This document shows positions 14,636 through 14,669 of a stretch of 14,669 bases of DNA, piece after piece. Within the stretch, counting starts at the first letter, position 1. Each line of letters opens with the position of its first letter. The position numbers and the translations under genes are program-made. Below the pieces are notes generated by a model, which saw nothing but the letters and a program-made list of their open reading frames with translations, made no database searches and had not been told where the DNA came from. The stretch lies in contig JAZKDW010000039.1 in NCBI GenBank assembly GCA_040387375.1, forward strand, positions 1 to 14,669, read 5' to 3'. Source of the DNA: JAZKDW01 sp040387375 (GTDB lineage Bacteria > Pseudomonadota > Gammaproteobacteria > Burkholderiales > Burkholderiaceae_D).

Positions 14636-14669
14636 GGGCGCCTTGCATCACATCCCCCTAGGCGGGCCC

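Noticed and set aside
1..14669. CRISPR array, riboswitch or rRNA genes
   Set aside because: No regularly spaced repeats, no recognisable aptamer and no rRNA sequence were seen on either strand.

Overview
The window looks like chromosomal DNA from a betaproteobacterium, probably Burkholderiales near Oxalobacteraceae (Herbaspirillum/Herminiimonas-like). This is inferred from the style of the housekeeping proteins and from their GC-rich codon use; no database search was run.

Region A (1 to about 2990) is visibly AT-richer and uses codons such as AGA, AGG and ATA that are scarce in the rest. It holds one large intact gene (47-1882) whose C-terminal half has the hallmarks of a caspase/CHAT-like (clan CD) cysteine peptidase. 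About 1 kb of what looks like decayed coding DNA follows: a minus-strand remnant split over two frames (1922-2178), and a plus-strand reading frame interrupted by two in-frame stops (2159-2887), of which the last 125 codons form an open frame. This region abuts the 3' end of a tRNA-Met gene, a typical border for an integrated accessory element, but no integrase is visible. Its left end lies outside the window.

Region B (2991-10144, mainly minus strand) is the housekeeping core. It holds a tRNA-Met(CAT) with its own near-consensus promoter and terminator, miaA and mutL in tandem, a DedA-family membrane protein on the plus strand, aspartate ammonia-lyase (aspA), a Tat-exported cell-wall amidase (amiC type) and tsaE. 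The order tsaE-amidase-mutL-miaA matches the classical E. coli block, here split by aspA and the dedA gene.

Region C (10242-14514): queG diverges from tsaE and converges on an AEC-family transporter with an 18-bp tail overlap. A plus-strand run follows: ogt (O6-alkylguanine repair), xerD (overlapping ogt by one base), a VOC/glyoxalase-fold protein and a 2Fe-2S ferredoxin. Themes are tRNA modification (MiaA, TsaE, QueG beside a tRNA gene), DNA repair and chromosome maintenance (MutL, Ogt, XerD) and cell separation (amidase).

Region D (14515-14669) is a very GC-rich noncoding tail with a striking 32-nt near-perfect palindrome. The most promising undescribed item is the CHAT-like gene at the left end.
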